Assembly: GCA_947496215.1 (NCBI GenBank)
Contig: CANMCF010000001.1
Location: 1 to 64,000, forward strand
From: an uncultured Bizionia sp.
GTDB taxonomy: Bacteria > Bacteroidota > Bacteroidia > Flavobacteriales > Flavobacteriaceae
Direction: 5' to 3'
Length of the DNA: 64,000 bases
The position numbers were made by a program, and so were the translations under genes. Below are positions 62,825-64,000 of the stretch, in pieces. The notes beneath the pieces were generated by a model, which saw only the letters and a list, made by a program, of their open reading frames with translations, searched no databases and had not been told where the DNA came from. The first letter of the stretch is position 1. Every line of letters begins with the position of its first letter.

Positions 62825-63883
62825 ATGAAAAAGGCACTATTGCACTTAGCAATTATTTCATTGTTGATGATTGCTCAATCCTGTGTGGATAAAAAAGAAA
62901 AAGAACTTTCTTTCTTGACCTTCAATGTCTGGCAAGAAGGTACCTCGGTACCCAATGGCTTGGAGAAAATTCGCGATGTCATAGTGGAGACTGATCCTGA
63001 TGTTGTTTGCTTTGTGGAAGTAAGAAACTACAAAAATCAAGATTGGACCACCAAAATAGTCGATGCTTTGAAGGAAACTGGGAAAAGGTACCACAAGGGA
63101 TATGTTGGTGGAGATGTATCGTTTATTAGCAAATACCCATTGGAGAATGGTATGAAAGTATTCAAGAACACCGATAAAGGGACAGTGGTGAACTACAATG
63201 TAAATGTGAATGGGAATATGATCTTAGTTTCTGGAGTTCATTTGGATTACACCTACTATGCATCCAATTTGCCAAGAGGCTATAATGGAGGAGATCCCAA
63301 TTGGAAGATGATGGATGATGGAAAAGGTAAACCGTTACCAAATATAAATTTGGATTCAATTCGTGCCTATAATCTAAAATCGACAAGGGACGAAGCCATT
63401 TCCTCATTTCTAGACTCCGTGAAATCAGAATCGAATCCAATAATCTTAATGGGGGATTTCAATGAACCTTCCTTTTTGGATTGGACAGAGAAAACAAAAG
63501 ACAGGTTTGACCATAATGGAGCAGTCGTTCCTTGGTACAATACAAAGAAACTGCATGAAGAAGGCTTTGTAGATGCCTTTAGGACATTCTATCCAAATGA
63601 AATGACCAATCCAGGAATTACATGGCCTTCTTATGCCAACGAGAAGAAATCCACGAGTTGGACCTCTTTGGCAGATGAAAGAGATAGGGTGGATTACATC
63701 TTCTTCAAAGGGAATGATATGGAAATAAAAGAAGTGTTCATTGTCGGTCCAAAATCATCCTATGTCTATGATAAATTGGAAACTTCAAGCACAAATGAAG
63801 AAAAGTTCTTGGCGAACCATTTGCCATGGCCTAGTGATCATAAGGGGGTATTGGCAAGGTTTTTATTTACATTCAAGAAATGA
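62825..63883 (+). CDS. Endonuclease/exonuclease/phosphatase-family lipoprotein
   Basis: A 352-residue lipoprotein (signal MKKALLHLAIISLLMIAQSC, lipid-anchor Cys20) with the EEP fold: 'LSFLTFNVWQEGTSV', 'DPDVVCFVEVRNYKNQDW' (catalytic Glu), 'ILVSGVHLDYTYYAS' , 'PIILMGDFNEPSFLDWTEKT' (D-F-N), 'RVDYIFFKGNDMEI' and 'LPWPSDHKGVLARFLF' (S-D-H). Such metal-dependent phosphodiesterases cleave nucleic acids, sphingomyelin or phosphate esters. An envelope enzyme is expected. Substrate unknown. Confidence 0.88.
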   Translation: MKKALLHLAIISLLMIAQSCVDKKEKELSFLTFNVWQEGTSVPNGLEKIRDVIVETDPDVVCFVEVRNYKNQDWTTKIVDALKETGKRYHKGYVGGDVSFISKYPLENGMKVFKNTDKGTVVNYNVNVNGNMILVSGVHLDYTYYASNLPRGYNGGDPNWKMMDDGKGKPLPNINLDSIRAYNLKSTRDEAISSFLDSVKSESNPIILMGDFNEPSFLDWTEKTKDRFDHNGAVVPWYNTKKLHEEGFVDAFRTFYPNEMTNPGITWPSYANEKKSTSWTSLADERDRVDYIFFKGNDMEIKEVFIVGPKSSYVYDKLETSSTNEEKFLANHLPWPSDHKGVLARFLFTFKK

Positions 63884-63929
63884 ATCATAGTCAATTATTC
63901 CAATAAAAACATAAATGAAATTTTGAATT

Positions 63930-64000
63930 ATGAACATTTATTTATTTGTAGCTGGCATTCTATGTTTTCTCTTGGGGATCGTACACTCTATACTTGGAGA
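63930..64000 (+). CDS. Partial membrane protein at window end
   Basis: ATG at 63930 begins MNIYLFVAGILCFLLGIVHS, a hydrophobic helix, and the ORF is open to the last base of the window. It is 46 bases after the EEP gene stop on the same strand. Only 23 residues are seen, so no function can be given. Confidence 0.5.
   Translation, partial: MNIYLFVAGILCFLLGIVHSILG

Overview
The window reads as chromosomal DNA of a marine-type Flavobacteriaceae bacterium (phylum Bacteroidota). The support is low-GC DNA, several secreted proteins with Por/type IX (T9SS) C-terminal sorting tails, many lipoproteins with short SPII signals, the recurring 'VGIGTT' secreted-protein family, an ECF sigma/small membrane partner pair, and gene families typical of flavobacteria. 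The genus cannot be fixed from the sequence alone. No rRNA, tRNA, CRISPR array or intact mobile element was seen.

Region 1 (1-7.9 kb) is accessory. It is a one-directional (minus strand) series of small unrelated genes (lipoproteins, membrane proteins, a PLDc_N protein, an interrupted gene). They are separated by palindrome-rich intergenic elements that resemble recombination-type cassette spacers. The last unit is a two-gene operon: a NACHT-type STAND NTPase followed with a 4-nt overlap by a RelA/SpoT-fold protein. The unit is bounded by inverted 10-mers and insulated upstream by terminator-like hairpins. It is the best candidate for an undescribed (defence-like) system.

Region 2 (8-20.6 kb) is mostly core: rlmD, an ECF sigma factor with its membrane partner, rocD, a small DUF2752/CD225/'CCC' membrane cluster, a T9SS protein, an Smr protein preceded by an unlisted small membrane protein, a TSP3-like lipoprotein, a cysteine desulfurase, an alpha/beta hydrolase and a thioester-reductase-like SDR.

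Region 3 (20.7-29.7 kb) has large secreted proteins, a decayed IS3-family transposase, and a three-gene tyrosinase operon with a CPVCW-containing membrane protein.

Region 4 (29.7-43.7 kb) has two separate operons of amino-acid enzymes: ornithine-cyclodeaminase-like plus aminotransferase, and ClpP-like/M28 peptidase plus threonine-dehydratase-like. Both are preceded by the same ~140-nt structured leader ending in an intrinsic terminator. This is a strong riboswitch or attenuator candidate that I could not match to a class I remember. Between the operons lie a giant sortilin-like/PKD/LamG T9SS protein and other secreted proteins.

Region 5 (43.8-50.8 kb) is a GH31-GH3-GH65 alpha/beta-glucan set without SusC/SusD. 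Region 6 (50.9-64 kb) holds radical SAM/AlkD-like/DinB genes, a dioxygenase-like lipoprotein, DUF1028, DUF418-like, DUF5694, LytTR, a divergent TruA, DUF2461, and a TetR-SDR pair with two copies of one palindromic operator. It ends with an EEP-family lipoprotein and a truncated membrane ORF at the window edge.
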